A DNA stretch of 64,000 nt from Ligilactobacillus salitolerans (GCF_003864415.1 NZ_BFFP01000008.1:1-64000), one strand, 5' to 3'. Positions 1 through 8,900 are shown, numbered from the stretch's first letter. Numbers and translations: made by a program. Notes: a model not told the origin generated them from the letters alone.

Positions 1-394
1 CCTGAGCCGCTTCAATGACACCGTGATCTACATCAAGCAGTGCATTTTGGACCTGCCGCGCGTAGAAGGGAAAGATCCCGAAAATCAGCGGAACTAGGGA
101 AGCTGTGGTACCAACAGTCGTTCCAATCAAATAATTGGTTAGCGGTGAGATAACTGCCAGTAAAATAATAAATGGGATCGAACGTAAAAGATTAGTTACC
201 TTGTCTAGGATCGAGTATGTGACCCGATCTTCTAAGATCCCGCCTGGTTGGGTGATCACCAAGAAAATTCCCAGTAAGAGCCCCAAAACCGCAGAGATCA
301 CTGCCGAACCAAAAGTCATATATAAGGTCTCAAAAGTAGCTTGTATAAACTGACTTTTCATTTGGAGAACGTTAGGAAGTAAATTTTCTATCAT
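1..394 (-). CDS. metI: Methionine ABC transporter permease MetI, partial
   Basis: Reverse-strand reading from an ATG at 394 gives the first 131 residues of a MetI-type permease; the gene runs off the left edge. It begins MIENLLPNVLQM and contains the family pieces RSIPFIILL, IGTTVGT, PFYARQVQ and VIEAAQ (the start of the EAA loop that contacts the ATPase). It forms the membrane channel of the MetNIQ importer for D/L-methionine. Its ATG overlaps the metN stop as ATGA, so the two are translationally coupled. The binding protein MetQ is expected outside the window. Confident from family sequence and context. Confidence 0.93.
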   Translation of the reverse strand, partial: MIENLLPNVLQMKSQFIQATFETLYMTFGSAVISAVLGLLLGIFLVITQPGGILEDRVTYSILDKVTNLLRSIPFIILLAVISPLTNYLIGTTVGTTASLVPLIFGIFPFYARQVQNALLDVDHGVIEAAQ

Positions 395-1470
395 GATACT
401 TCCCCCTCTCTTAATGATTTTTCACTCAGGATCTGTATTTTGACGCCTTGTGAACGTAAATCTTCAAGTGCCTGGTTAAACGGCGGCAGATTGCCTTCGA
501 TAATTGCGATCATATAACCAACATTTTCTCCGTCGATTTGGTCGATGTTGGCAAAAAGAATATTTTCAGCTACGTGATAAGTCTGCGATAATTCTGAGAG
601 AATACTTTGCTTAGTCGCATTTCCAATAAAATTAAAATAAACCAATTCTTGATTTTCTGGCAGTTCATCAACCTTGATCGTTTTGGTCACCCGTTCAATA
701 GCCGCCTTAACATTCGTAGAAGTCTCTATAAAATCAGTTGTCAGTTTTTCTTGCGGAGCGGTAAAAATCTGACTAACGGGACCACGTTCGATAACCCGCC
801 CTTGATCCATCACTGCCACATTATGGCAAATCGACTTAATAACCTGCATTTCATGAGTAATCAAAACGATCGTCAGTCCCAACTCTTCATTGAGCCTTTT
901 TAGTAATTCCAAAATCGACTGGGTGGTTTTGGGATCCAAAGCACTGGTAGCTTCGTCAGAAATTAAAACTTCCGGTTTTGTCGCTAAAGCTCTCGCGATC
1001 GCTACTCGTTGTTTTTGCCCGCCTGACAATCTTTCTGGATAAGTATTAGCGTATTCTTCTAGCCCGACCCGTTGCAGCAAGCTCAAAGCCTGTTTACGCC
1101 TTTCTTTTTTGCTAATTTTCTTTCCAAGGAGTGGATATTCAACGTTGCCCAGAACGGTGCGCGATTTCATTAAGTTAAAGTGCTGAAAAATCATCCCGAT
1201 CTGCTGGCGGGCAAGCCGGAGCTTAGGAGCTTTTAAAGCTAGTATGTCTTGTCCACTCACGATCACTTTTCCTGCACTGGGTCCCTGTAAAAGGTTGATC
1301 ACCCGGACTAACGTACTTTTTCCGGCCCCGGAGTAGCCAATAATGCCATAGATGTCACCCCGTTTAATTTGCAAGCTCACATCGTCTACTGCTCTAAGCT
1401 CTTGCCCGTTATTTTGGAATGTGACTCTAACATTTTCTAAATCAATAACGTCTTTAGTCTCTTCTACCAT
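391..1470 (-). CDS. metN: Methionine ABC transporter ATP-binding protein MetN
   Basis: 359 aa, the usual MetN length. It has an N-terminal ABC ATPase with Walker A GYSGAGKS (residues 45-52), signature LSGGQKQR, Walker B LISDEA and the switch histidine in LITHEM. A C-terminal NIL domain from about residue 275 carries the regulatory methionine-binding fold. It energises methionine uptake with MetI. It lies 6 bp downstream of the free-Met-sulfoxide reductase gene and overlaps metI by 4 bp. The whole operon sits behind a T-box leader, so expression is expected to rise when tRNA-Met is uncharged. Confidence 0.95.
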   Translation of the reverse strand: MVEETKDVIDLENVRVTFQNNGQELRAVDDVSLQIKRGDIYGIIGYSGAGKSTLVRVINLLQGPSAGKVIVSGQDILALKAPKLRLARQQIGMIFQHFNLMKSRTVLGNVEYPLLGKKISKKERRKQALSLLQRVGLEEYANTYPERLSGGQKQRVAIARALATKPEVLISDEATSALDPKTTQSILELLKRLNEELGLTIVLITHEMQVIKSICHNVAVMDQGRVIERGPVSQIFTAPQEKLTTDFIETSTNVKAAIERVTKTIKVDELPENQELVYFNFIGNATKQSILSELSQTYHVAENILFANIDQIDGENVGYMIAIIEGNLPPFNQALEDLRSQGVKIQILSEKSLREGEVS

Positions 1471-1476
1471 TTAGTT

Positions 1477-1950
1477 TCACACTCCGATCTCTGCTTTCTC
1501 ACCGAAAATAAGCGGTCCAATTTCTGTTAGATATTGCGCATCAATTTCGTCAAAAGTGTCATATTCTGGGCTGTCTAAATCAAGCACTCCCCAGAACTGA
1601 TCATCTTTAAAAATAGGCACCACCACTTCGGACTTAGAGGCGCTATCACAGGCGATGTGTCCTTCAAACTCATGCACATTAGGCACGATCTCCGGCTTTT
1701 TAGTAGCTGCAACTGTCCCACACACGCCGTTTCCCACCGCAATATGCATACAAGCCGGCTTGCCTTGAAACGGACCCAAAAGCAGTTCACCATCTATGTA
1801 GCGATAAAACGTCGTCCCGTTTAACCGCGGCAGCTCATTAAATACCAGTGAAACAAGATTGCTCATATTCGCGACTAGATCAAATTCATTATTCAATAAC
1901 GCTTGCGCTTGTTTTTTTAATAGCTCATACCGTGCTGTTTTTTCACTCAT
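1477..1950 (-). CDS. Free methionine-(R)-sulfoxide reductase (GAF domain)
   Basis: 157-aa single GAF-domain protein of the fRMsr/YtsP family, which reduces free Met-R-sulfoxide to methionine in the cytoplasm. The three family cysteines are present: C67 in KPACMHI, C77 in GNGVCGT and C101 in GHIACDSAS, followed by SEVVVPI. It is the first gene after the T-box leader and is co-transcribed with metN-metI, so repair of oxidised free methionine is paired with methionine import. Start ATG follows AAGGAGTGGAGTTTGA. Function is from strong family resemblance. Confidence 0.92.
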   Translation of the reverse strand: MSEKTARYELLKKQAQALLNNEFDLVANMSNLVSLVFNELPRLNGTTFYRYIDGELLLGPFQGKPACMHIAVGNGVCGTVAATKKPEIVPNVHEFEGHIACDSASKSEVVVPIFKDDQFWGVLDLDSPEYDTFDEIDAQYLTEIGPLIFGEKAEIGV

Positions 1951-1982
1951 TCAAACTCCACTCCTTTTAACGAATCAATCTC

Positions 1983-2333
1983 TTTTGCCTACAAAAAAAG
2001 CATTTTCTCCCCATCTATTTCTAGATAAGGACGAAAATGCTTTTCGTGTTACCACCTTAGTTTGACTGTCCCTCACGGAACACTCCTCATCGGGTACGCC
2101 AAACTAAAACTGTTCTTGAAATCAGTACTTACTTTTGTGCATACCTTAACGCTATAGCGGGCGTCCCCGTCAACGCCTAGCCGCAGCTCAGCGTTGAAAC
2201 GAATTTTAAAGACCATCTTCGCTCAGCTTCCACCATTGCCTTCCACCATAAATGACAACTCTCTTGAGATTTCTACTGAACTACTCATCTTCTCGTTTGT
2301 TTCTCATATAAATTTAATAGGATTATTATGCAA
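1983..2333 (-). promoter_or_regulatory. T-box leader (probably tRNA-Met) with promoter
   Basis: Reverse strand. A promoter (-35 TTGCAT at 2328-2333, 17-bp spacer, -10 TATATG at 2305-2310) precedes a T-box leader. An AGAGAG motif and GGTGGAAG elements belong to Stem I. The T-box sequence AAGGTGGTAACACG lies at 2045-2058. A terminator hairpin has arms AGCATTTTC/GAAAATGCT (2000-2008, 2033-2041) and a T-run. A candidate ATG specifier follows GAGCGAAG near 2214. The downstream genes are for methionine uptake and repair, which supports Met specificity. The T-box class is seen directly; the specifier is inferred. Confidence 0.9.
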
Positions 2334-2401
2334 CTAAAATAAAAGGCTGTCAACCGTTAAAATCTGCCAAAGTAAAATATTACGCAAAAAATGAGCATCA
2401 C

Positions 2402-2454
2402 AAAAGATAAGAGCACAACTCAGATTGACATCTGAATTGTGCTCTTATCTTTTT
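2402..2454 (-). terminator. Terminator of the lipoprotein gene
   Basis: Long inverted repeat with outer arms AAAAGATAAGAGCACAA and TTGTGCTCTTATCTTTT and an inner stem CAGAT/ATCTG. It has T-rich ends on both strands, lies 34 bp beyond the lipoprotein stop, and probably also insulates the T-box promoter. Confidence 0.8.
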
Positions 2455-2487
2455 GGTGGTCAGCTTCCTATGAATACTGACTGCTTA

Positions 2488-3465
2488 TTAATATGAACTA
2501 GAACTTGATTGCTTGCCAGTGACTTTGCCGTTTTCAACTTGGAAAACGTACTGTTTTTGATTGCCTGACCCATCCTCGATAATATAAAAATACATTTCTC
2601 TTGATGAATTAGAAGTGATCTGATATGGTGCTCCCAGCTTACTGATCAGTTCATCCGCACTAATTTCTTTATTGATTTGGTTGTATTTTTCAGCACTAAA
2701 TTTCTTTTTATCCATTGCAGTCGGCTGGTACAAGATTTTAGATTGGACCTGTTTTTTATCATTGACCGACACGTATAAATAACTGGACTTAGCATAGTTA
2801 GTATACCAGGTATAGGTGCTAGACGAAGATCCCTCTGTGGAACTGTCAGGTTTGCCCATTGTTTTAGTTAACTCAGCCAGCGTTGTCCCAGTCTTATCAT
2901 CATCAGCAAGTTTGATCGCATTATACTGTTTCATCGAAACATTTTTTCTAACACGTAAGGCTGACTTCGGCAGGCTCTTATATTTGCCGTCTTTGATCCG
3001 TTTGAAGCCTTGATCTTTAACCAGCTCTGCACTCTTTTTAAAACTGATAAATTGCTTCTTTTTTGAATCTGAAGTTGAAGCAGTACCTGAGAGCTTCAGA
3101 AAATCCTTAACCGAAGCCTTAGAAAGATCGACCGTCACATGCTCATCCAAATAACTATCATGGTAAGTAATTTTATCTGTCACGCCTTTAGTATCATTAT
3201 ACTTCTGAACATTAGACTTGATTGCCTTTTTGGCCTCAGCTGGATTGTTCACCCTTAAGGCAGAATAAGCGATCTTGTTAGTTGTTGTCTGCTTAACAAC
3301 CTTATCATCTTGATAATAATATGTGACCCGCGAATCGACACCATTCGCAATTTTTTGGAAGTTCGCCTTTTCTGTTTTCTTCGCACACCCTGTTACAACT
3401 AACAGCAGCACACCAAGCAGCAGCAGTAATTTACTCCACCCATAAGCTCTATTTTTTTTGTTCAT
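2488..3465 (-). CDS. Lipoprotein with DUF1307-like and DUF3862-like domains
   Basis: 325 aa. The signal peptide LLLLLGVLLLVVTGC gives a lipobox VTGC, so it is anchored outside the membrane. Residues of about 33-130 (VDSRVTYYYQDDKVVKQ and following) resemble DUF1307/YehR-like lipoproteins. From about 178 to the end, two modules starting MKQYNAIKL and AEKYNQINK, each with a glycine-proline turn (MGKPDS, LGAPYQ), resemble the DUF3862/BLIP-like (SmpA-type) fold. The C-terminus is serine-rich. The gene is monocistronic between a terminator and a 440-bp spacer. The molecular role is unknown; domain calls are from memory of family patterns. Confidence 0.75.
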   Translation of the reverse strand: MNKKNRAYGWSKLLLLLGVLLLVVTGCAKKTEKANFQKIANGVDSRVTYYYQDDKVVKQTTTNKIAYSALRVNNPAEAKKAIKSNVQKYNDTKGVTDKITYHDSYLDEHVTVDLSKASVKDFLKLSGTASTSDSKKKQFISFKKSAELVKDQGFKRIKDGKYKSLPKSALRVRKNVSMKQYNAIKLADDDKTGTTLAELTKTMGKPDSSTEGSSSSTYTWYTNYAKSSYLYVSVNDKKQVQSKILYQPTAMDKKKFSAEKYNQINKEISADELISKLGAPYQITSNSSREMYFYIIEDGSGNQKQYVFQVENGKVTGKQSSSSSY

Positions 3466-3644
3466 GCCAGTTCCTCCTCTACTAATTCAAAGCCCCCATA
3501 TTCCAGCAGAAATTATCAAAAAAACTTCTGCGAAGCCTTTGTCCGTCTTCTACTTCACACCCAAAACTCAAAAAGCATTAAAATATACCGCTTACATTTT
3601 CAGCTATAGTCACTAAACCTCCCCCAATTGTATGTGTGAGAAAA

Positions 3645-3674
3645 GTGTGTCTTTCCCACAGACACGCTTTTTTT
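3645..3674. terminator. Isolated terminator-like hairpin
   Basis: 8-bp stem GTGTGTCT/AGACACGC (3645-3652, 3660-3667) followed by seven T on the plus strand and preceded by A on the other side, so it could act in both directions. No plus-strand gene ends here. It may be a remnant or may protect the pstS region from read-through. The rest of 3466-3830 is AT-rich with no gene visible. Confidence 0.45.
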
Positions 3675-3830
3675 AGTTAAAGTCAACTTAATAAGTATAA
3701 TGCTGCAAAACAGTTAACTAAAAACTTTTATGAAATAATATTTACACACTGAAATACTATATTCATAAAGTAACACATTTTAGAAAATATTAACAATTTT
3801 TAAGCTTTATAAAATTAAATAGCTATGTAC

Positions 3831-3867
3831 AAAAAGAAAAGACCCCAAATTTTATTGAAGTCTTTTC
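3831..3867 (-). terminator. pstS terminator
   Basis: Read on the reverse strand, GAAAAGAC (3860-3867) pairs with GTCTTTTC (3836-3843), followed by a T-run. It lies about 45 bp past the pstS stop. Confidence 0.7.
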
Positions 3868-3909
3868 CTGCTATCTGCTCTCTTTCCTGCCTGCATCCAA
3901 GGACTAGCT

Positions 3910-4806
3910 TTACTTGCTTTCTACCTGCCCGTCTGAACCCATCTTAACTTTCATACCGTTAATACTGTAGTACCCGAGCTTGGAAACCAATGATTTTTGG
4001 ACACTATCTGAAAGAACATAATTAATAAATTTCTTAGTCAATCCTTTTGGCTGACCTTTAGTATACATATGCTCATAAGACCAGATCTTCCACTTATTGG
4101 TTGAAACGTTCTTGTAGTTTGGCTGAACATGATCGATCGACAGTTCCTGTAAGTCCTTATTAACATAGGCGAAAGCCAGGTAACTGATCGAACCCGGAGT
4201 CTGAGCTACGACCTTTTGCACGGTCCCATTTGAATCTTGTTCCTGGGCTTCAACTGGTTTGTCGTCTTGTTGCAAGACTGCATTTTCGAAGGTTGCCCGT
4301 GTTCCAGAACCCTTGGCCCGGTTGATCACTGAGATTTTCTCGTTCTTACCGCCTAATTGCTTCCAGTTGGTAATTTTACCGGTAAAAATCTGCCGCAATT
4401 GATCCATGGTGACGTTTTTGACACCGACATCTTTATTCACGACTGGAGCCATCCCAACGACTGCAACTTTATGGTCCACGAGTTTATCTGGGTGGATCCC
4501 CTCTTGCTGTTCGGCAAAAATATCAGAATTCCCGATCTGTACTGCACCCGACTGAACTTGACTCAGACCAGTACCTGACCCGCCGCCTTGAACTGTCAGG
4601 TTCGCTTTAGGATTGTCAGTCTTAAATTGGGATGATGCTTTTTCAACCAATGGCTGCAAAGCAGTCGATCCCACAGCAGTCACCTTTCCAGACGCATCAT
4701 TGGAGGAACTGGAAGAATCTTTACTATTCGAGCCGCAAGCGGCCAAAAAGATCCCCGATAATCCAACAACTGTTAAAGCCATAGCAATACGTTTACCAAA
4801 TTTCAT
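3910..4806 (-). CDS. pstS: Phosphate ABC transporter substrate-binding lipoprotein PstS
   Basis: 298 aa, signal peptide with lipobox LAAC at about residue 24, then a serine/asparagine linker and a PBP-like domain. Phosphate-binding elements are visible: AVGSTALQPL near the N-terminus, GGGSGTGL, GNSDIF and RAKGSGTRATFE. It binds extracellular phosphate for the Pst importer. No pstC, pstA, pstB or phoU is adjacent, so this is a stand-alone copy, perhaps supplying a transporter encoded elsewhere. The upstream region carries Pho-box-like direct repeats, consistent with phosphate-starvation control. Confidence 0.93.
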   Translation of the reverse strand: MKFGKRIAMALTVVGLSGIFLAACGSNSKDSSSSSNDASGKVTAVGSTALQPLVEKASSQFKTDNPKANLTVQGGGSGTGLSQVQSGAVQIGNSDIFAEQQEGIHPDKLVDHKVAVVGMAPVVNKDVGVKNVTMDQLRQIFTGKITNWKQLGGKNEKISVINRAKGSGTRATFENAVLQQDDKPVEAQEQDSNGTVQKVVAQTPGSISYLAFAYVNKDLQELSIDHVQPNYKNVSTNKWKIWSYEHMYTKGQPKGLTKKFINYVLSDSVQKSLVSKLGYYSINGMKVKMGSDGQVESK

Positions 4807-4867
4807 TTTTAAACTCCCCTTTTCAGGTCAATCTTATTTTGATTACATACTTAAGATAAACCTTGAA

Positions 4868-4906
4868 TGTAACGAGAGTTCTTTGACCCTGTAAAGAACA
4901 GGTAAA
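4868..4906 (-). promoter_or_regulatory. Candidate PhoP box upstream of pstS
   Basis: On the reverse strand TTTACC (4901-4906), TTTACA (4890-4895) and GTTACA (4868-4873) are in phase with an 11-bp repeat, with one weak unit between the second and third. Gram-positive PhoP boxes are TT(A/T/C)ACA-like hexamers repeated about every 11 bp, so this is a good match upstream of a phosphate gene. Confidence 0.6.
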
Positions 4907-5026
4907 GAGATGATTACGTTCAAGTAAGGCAGTTCAGACTGAGCTTTGCAGGAAGCTGATCAGCCTGTCTCTGACACAAAGCCGGCTGCAAAAAAGGAGT
5001 TTGTCCAATCTAGTCTCTGGTTTGAC

Positions 5027-5060
5027 AAAATCTCCCCAAATTAGTGAAAATTTGGGGAGA
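5027..5060. terminator. Bidirectional terminator-like hairpin
   Basis: Stem AATCTCCCCAAATT / AAATTTGGGGAGAATT around an AGTG loop with A- and T-rich ends. It lies between the repeat array and pstS and could end transcripts from the MacB-type permease gene. Confidence 0.6.
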
Positions 5061-5095
5061 ATTTTACGCGCAATGCTCCAGTCTGTTCGTTTTTT

Positions 5096-5254
5096 CTTGG
5101 ACCTTAATATCGAAAAAGAGGGTCCAAGCCGGTGATTCTTGGACCAAAGTATTTGAAAGTTTGGTCCGAGCCTGCCTTTCTTGGACCAAAGTATTTGAAA
5201 GATTGGTCCAAGGGAGCTGCTCTTGGACCTTAATACAGGCAAATAGGGTCCAAG
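5096..5254. repeat. Tandem hairpin array, 4 units, exact 42-bp period (array A)
   Basis: Four 33-bp units start at 5096, 5138, 5180 and 5222, each followed by about 9 bp, so the period is exactly 42 bp. Each unit starts CTTGGACC and ends GGTCCAAG (one end is GGTCCGAG), giving a 7-9 bp stem around a variable AT-rich centre. The array starts 45 bp beyond the permease stop codon. A sister array with the same unit is at 58839-58997. Short open frames through the array are a by-product of the 42-bp (14-codon) period. Confidence 0.88.
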
Positions 5255-5298
5255 CCAGCTTTTGGCAGACTGACTAATTTTCGGATACTCACATCAGG

Positions 5299-8034
5299 TT
5301 ATTCACTCGCATTCAAAGCACCGATCATATCGACATTTTGCAGCTTGCGGTGAGTCACAAACATCACAAAAGCCGAGAAGAATAGCGTCATTACAGCCGA
5401 AATAACATAGCCGGGCCACTTAATCACAACTGGAAAGACCATCATATTGCTGGAGGCATAAGCCAGTATAAACCAGTTCAAGAGCCAGCCAATAGCGAAT
5501 CCCAAGACGATCCCGAACAAAGTAAAAATGATATTTTCGCGCACGATCACCATCGTGACTTCCCGATCAAAGAAGCCCAAAACCTTAAAGGTCGCCAGTT
5601 CTCTGCGCCGTTCTGAAATGTTGATGTTAGTCAGGTTGTACAGCACCACAAAAGCCAGTGTCCCCGACAAAACAATAAAGATCAAAACCACCGAGTTCAT
5701 TCCGCTGACTGATTTTTCCAGTTTAGCACGTAAGGTCCTCGTATAAGTCGTGTTCAAGACCGCTTGCGTATCCGTTAGTTTATCGGCTAGCTCGGTCTGC
5801 TGGTGTTTAGTCTGCTGCTTTGTTTTGACAAGATACGCATTGATTTTGGGTCGTTTGCCGGTGACTTGAGCGTAGTAATCCGCGCTTAAATAGACATTAT
5901 GACCGACGTAATTCTCGGTCAATTTGGCTAATTTTATGGTATACTCATGCCCTTTTTCGTCTTCAAAGTGTAATTTATCGCCACGGTGCAAACCATAAGC
6001 CTGCGCTAACCGTTGGCTCACGATCGCGCCTGATTGCGGCACCCTTTGCTTTTCTTTCGTCTTAGCATCATTCAAGGAAATATATCTGTCAAGCTGAGCT
6101 GGGTGTTGGACCACTGAAAGTGTCGCCGTCTGATTGCTGGCCTTTTTCTTTCTAAAGGTGACCTGCTCACTGTGAAGCGGCAGTTCTCCTGTCACTTGCC
6201 GGTCATCATTCAGCGCTTTAGTGACACTTTTCCTTTGGTCAGTACCTGCTTTTGCCTTAAGCGTGACTAAAGCTTGGTACTGGTTGATTTCCGTGTACTG
6301 CTTAGTACCAGGGGCAGGGATCGAATCATTTAATCCAAAACCCGCTAGCATTAAGCCGGTACACCCCGCGATCCCAAAAATCGTGAGAAACATGCGCGAC
6401 TTGTAGCGCAAGAGATTTCTAGCTGTCATCTTTTGCGTGAAGGTCAACTTTTTCCACAAGGGTGTCAAACGCTCCAACCAGATCCGCTTGCCGGCTTTTG
6501 GAGCTTTTTGCGCCAGCAGTTCAACTGGTTTTTCACGCAGATCTCGCATCAAGACTAAGATCGCCGAACCTAGCGTTGCCGCCAGAGCCGCACACAGCGA
6601 TAGCCAAATCAAATAACCATAGTAGTTAGAGACATAATCAGTAAAAATATACATCGAGCCCATCAACTGAAAAACAACTGGCGGTAAAAGTTTCGCCCCC
6701 ACAACTACCCCTGCGGCACCGCCGATCACCACCGTTAAAAGTGCATATAAAATATACTTTATACTGATCTCTGTCTTACGATAGCCCAGTGATAAGAGCG
6801 TCCCAATTTCGCGCCGATTTTCTGTGATCATCCTTGTCATGGTGGTAAAAGTGATCAGGATCGCAATCAAAAAGAAGAAAACTGGAAAAATATTGGCGAT
6901 CGCATCAATTCGATCGGAGAGGCTGGCATAATCATTAAACCCAGGCAGATCGGACCTTTTATTTTCCAAATACATTGGTTTATCAACTTTAGTCTGCTTC
7001 GTCAGCTTCTTTTGCCCTGCTGTCAACTTCTGCTGACTGCTCTGGAGCTGTTGTTCTTGTGCGTCTAGCTGCTGCTTTTGCTGGGCAATTTGCTGCCGCG
7101 CGGAAGCTAGCTGCAGCTGAGCCTGTTCTTCCCCAACTTGGGCAGCAAGTTGTTCAGATTGCTGGTTTAGCTGCTGCTCTTGTTGGAGTAATTCGCTTTT
7201 TCCTTGGGCGAGCTGTCGTTTTCCTTGGTCCAACTTCTGCTGCTGGTCAGTTAGTTTGCGGCGTGCTGGCGCACTCTTTTGGTCGGCAATTTTTTGTAAT
7301 TCGCTTTGCCGTTCGCTCCTGCGCCGCTCAAAGACCTGTTCGACCCGCGTCATATCTTGCCTTAAAGTCTTTTTATAATCCTGCGCAGAATAGGTCTTGC
7401 CTTTTAAGTTAGCAAAGGTCAAGTACATGTGGGTGTAGGCAGCTGTCGTAAAATCGGCTTCCGGCAAATATGCAAAACCATCGACCTGTCCGTCGCCCAC
7501 CGTAGTCGTGCCCCGCTCGTTGTTGGCAATATATAAAGGTGATTTAACATAGCCGACCACCTGGTAGCGTGTTTTTTTCAAATCTCGGCTTTTAAGGTTC
7601 ACAGTTAAGCCAAGCGAATAACTGGCAGACAATTTCTGGTCGATCACGACTTGCCCGCTTGACTGCGGCAAATGGCCTTTAGTCACGATCAGCCGATTTT
7701 GCCGGTCCTTTGCAGAAAAAGAGGCGACCTGCAAGTTATTCCCTTGCTTTTTTTCGAGATATGCCAGGCTCTTGCTAAGTTGCGCTTTGACACCAGTAAC
7801 CTTTTCTACAGCCTTTTTGTCAGCTTGCGTCAGACCGCCAGTCGAGATCACCTGCAAGTCGGACATGTTATTTGCTTCGATTTCATTTTGAGCAGACGTA
7901 GTCAGGTCAGGACCAACACTTTTGACCCCTACAAATAACAGCACTCCCATAAAAATGATCAAGGTAATGGCAATGAAGCGGCCGCTAGCAAAACGAATCT
8001 CCCGGAAGGTAGACTTTAAGTATGTTTTTTTCAC
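5299..8034 (-). CDS. FtsX/MacB-type ABC transporter permease with long coiled coil
   Basis: About 911 aa from a GTG at 8034, chosen because AGGAGGCAGAGAC lies just before it; the longer frame to 8052 would start inside the ribosome binding site. N-terminal membrane segment (ITLIIFMGVLLFVGV), extracellular MacB-type domain, then a glutamine-rich coiled coil (about residues 255-350). A core of three membrane helices comes before a second extracellular domain, and three more helices follow at the C-terminus (FtsX repeats). It partners the ATPase 11 bp upstream. Such 900-aa permeases in lactobacilli are annotated as export or mechanotransmission systems; the substrate is unknown. Confidence 0.87.
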   Translation of the reverse strand: MKKTYLKSTFREIRFASGRFIAITLIIFMGVLLFVGVKSVGPDLTTSAQNEIEANNMSDLQVISTGGLTQADKKAVEKVTGVKAQLSKSLAYLEKKQGNNLQVASFSAKDRQNRLIVTKGHLPQSSGQVVIDQKLSASYSLGLTVNLKSRDLKKTRYQVVGYVKSPLYIANNERGTTTVGDGQVDGFAYLPEADFTTAAYTHMYLTFANLKGKTYSAQDYKKTLRQDMTRVEQVFERRRSERQSELQKIADQKSAPARRKLTDQQQKLDQGKRQLAQGKSELLQQEQQLNQQSEQLAAQVGEEQAQLQLASARQQIAQQKQQLDAQEQQLQSSQQKLTAGQKKLTKQTKVDKPMYLENKRSDLPGFNDYASLSDRIDAIANIFPVFFFLIAILITFTTMTRMITENRREIGTLLSLGYRKTEISIKYILYALLTVVIGGAAGVVVGAKLLPPVVFQLMGSMYIFTDYVSNYYGYLIWLSLCAALAATLGSAILVLMRDLREKPVELLAQKAPKAGKRIWLERLTPLWKKLTFTQKMTARNLLRYKSRMFLTIFGIAGCTGLMLAGFGLNDSIPAPGTKQYTEINQYQALVTLKAKAGTDQRKSVTKALNDDRQVTGELPLHSEQVTFRKKKASNQTATLSVVQHPAQLDRYISLNDAKTKEKQRVPQSGAIVSQRLAQAYGLHRGDKLHFEDEKGHEYTIKLAKLTENYVGHNVYLSADYYAQVTGKRPKINAYLVKTKQQTKHQQTELADKLTDTQAVLNTTYTRTLRAKLEKSVSGMNSVVLIFIVLSGTLAFVVLYNLTNINISERRRELATFKVLGFFDREVTMVIVRENIIFTLFGIVLGFAIGWLLNWFILAYASSNMMVFPVVIKWPGYVISAVMTLFFSAFVMFVTHRKLQNVDMIGALNASE

Positions 8035-8045
8035 GTCTCTGCCTC

Positions 8046-8747
8046 CTACCACTCGATTTCTTCTACTGGCGCTGGCTGTTCGTTGCTTTCGATCTGCCGG
8101 ACTGTTGCATCGTTGATATGGATGACCTTATCCGCCATTTTAGCAATCGCAGAATTATGGGTCACGATCACTGCCGTTTGGCCCAAGTCCCGGCTGGCAT
8201 GCTGCAATAGTTTTAAGATCTGCTTGCCGGTCGTATAATCCAAGGCTCCTGTTGGTTCATCACATAACAAAAGTTTTGGATTTTTAGCAAGGGCACGGGC
8301 GATCGCCACCCGCTGCTGTTCACCGCCCGAAAGTTGTGCGGGAAAATTAGCCGCACGTTTAGTTAAACCGACTTGTTCTAAAACTTGATCGACATCTAAT
8401 GCGTCCGGTGCAACTTCCGTGGCCAATTCAATATTTTCGTGCGTCGTCAAATTAGGCACAAGATTATAAAATTGAAAGACAAAACCAACATCAACTCGCC
8501 GATACTGAGTTAATTCCTTAGCCGAAAACTGGGCAATATCAGTCTGATCAATGATCACTTGCCCGCCCGACGGCTGATCCATGCCGCCCAAAATATTCAA
8601 GAGCGTGGATTTGCCGGCACCGCTGGGTCCTAAGATCACGACTAATTCGCCCTGTTCGATCGTAAAACTGATATCATTATTCGCCGTGATCGTTGTCTCA
8701 CCGGTCTTAAAGCGCCGAAATTCATTTTTAACTTCAATAAAGCTCAT
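8046..8747 (-). CDS. MacB/LolD-type ABC transporter ATP-binding protein
   Basis: 233 aa from ATG 8747 ([10 protein letters not shown]), selected because GGAGGGAGATCAG immediately precedes it; an upstream in-frame GTG lies within that site. Walker [10 protein letters not shown] (40-48), signature LSGGEQQR, Walker [13 protein letters not shown] and VTHNSAI match the MacB/LolD subfamily that powers FtsX-like permeases. It forms an operon with the downstream 911-aa permease. No two-component sensor is adjacent, unlike Bce-type peptide-resistance modules. Confidence 0.9.
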   Translation of the reverse strand: MSFIEVKNEFRRFKTGETTITANNDISFTIEQGELVVILGPSGAGKSTLLNILGGMDQPSGGQVIIDQTDIAQFSAKELTQYRRVDVGFVFQFYNLVPNLTTHENIELATEVAPDALDVDQVLEQVGLTKRAANFPAQLSGGEQQRVAIARALAKNPKLLLCDEPTGALDYTTGKQILKLLQHASRDLGQTAVIVTHNSAIAKMADKVIHINDATVRQIESNEQPAPVEEIEW

Positions 8748-8835
8748 CTGATCTCCCTCCACAACCTTGCTGATCCCAACCTTTTTAGTTCATGCTCACA
8801 ATAGTTCAAATTAATTGTAATATGTTTTACTTATG

Positions 8836-8864
8836 TTGCAAATTGCACTAGTTCCAAGTATGCT
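8836..8864 (+). promoter_or_regulatory. Promoter of the PAS-domain gene
   Basis: -35 TTGCAA (8836-8841), 17-bp spacer, -10 TATGCT (8859-8864), 36 bp before the ATG at 8901. It sits in the divergent spacer shared with the ABC operon. Confidence 0.5.
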
Positions 8865-8900
8865 TAACCTGTGAAAAAAATATCATTGGAGGGTATACGT

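Noticed and set aside
135-353. 72-codon plus-strand frame at the left edge
   Set aside because: Antisense shadow of the metI permease, which reads clearly on the other strand.
4934-5277. Open frames of 77 and 102 codons on opposite strands at array A (14-residue repeats)
   Set aside because: The repeats come from the 42-bp DNA period (14 codons), no convincing start sites exist, and both strands are open for the same reason. The DNA array is annotated instead.
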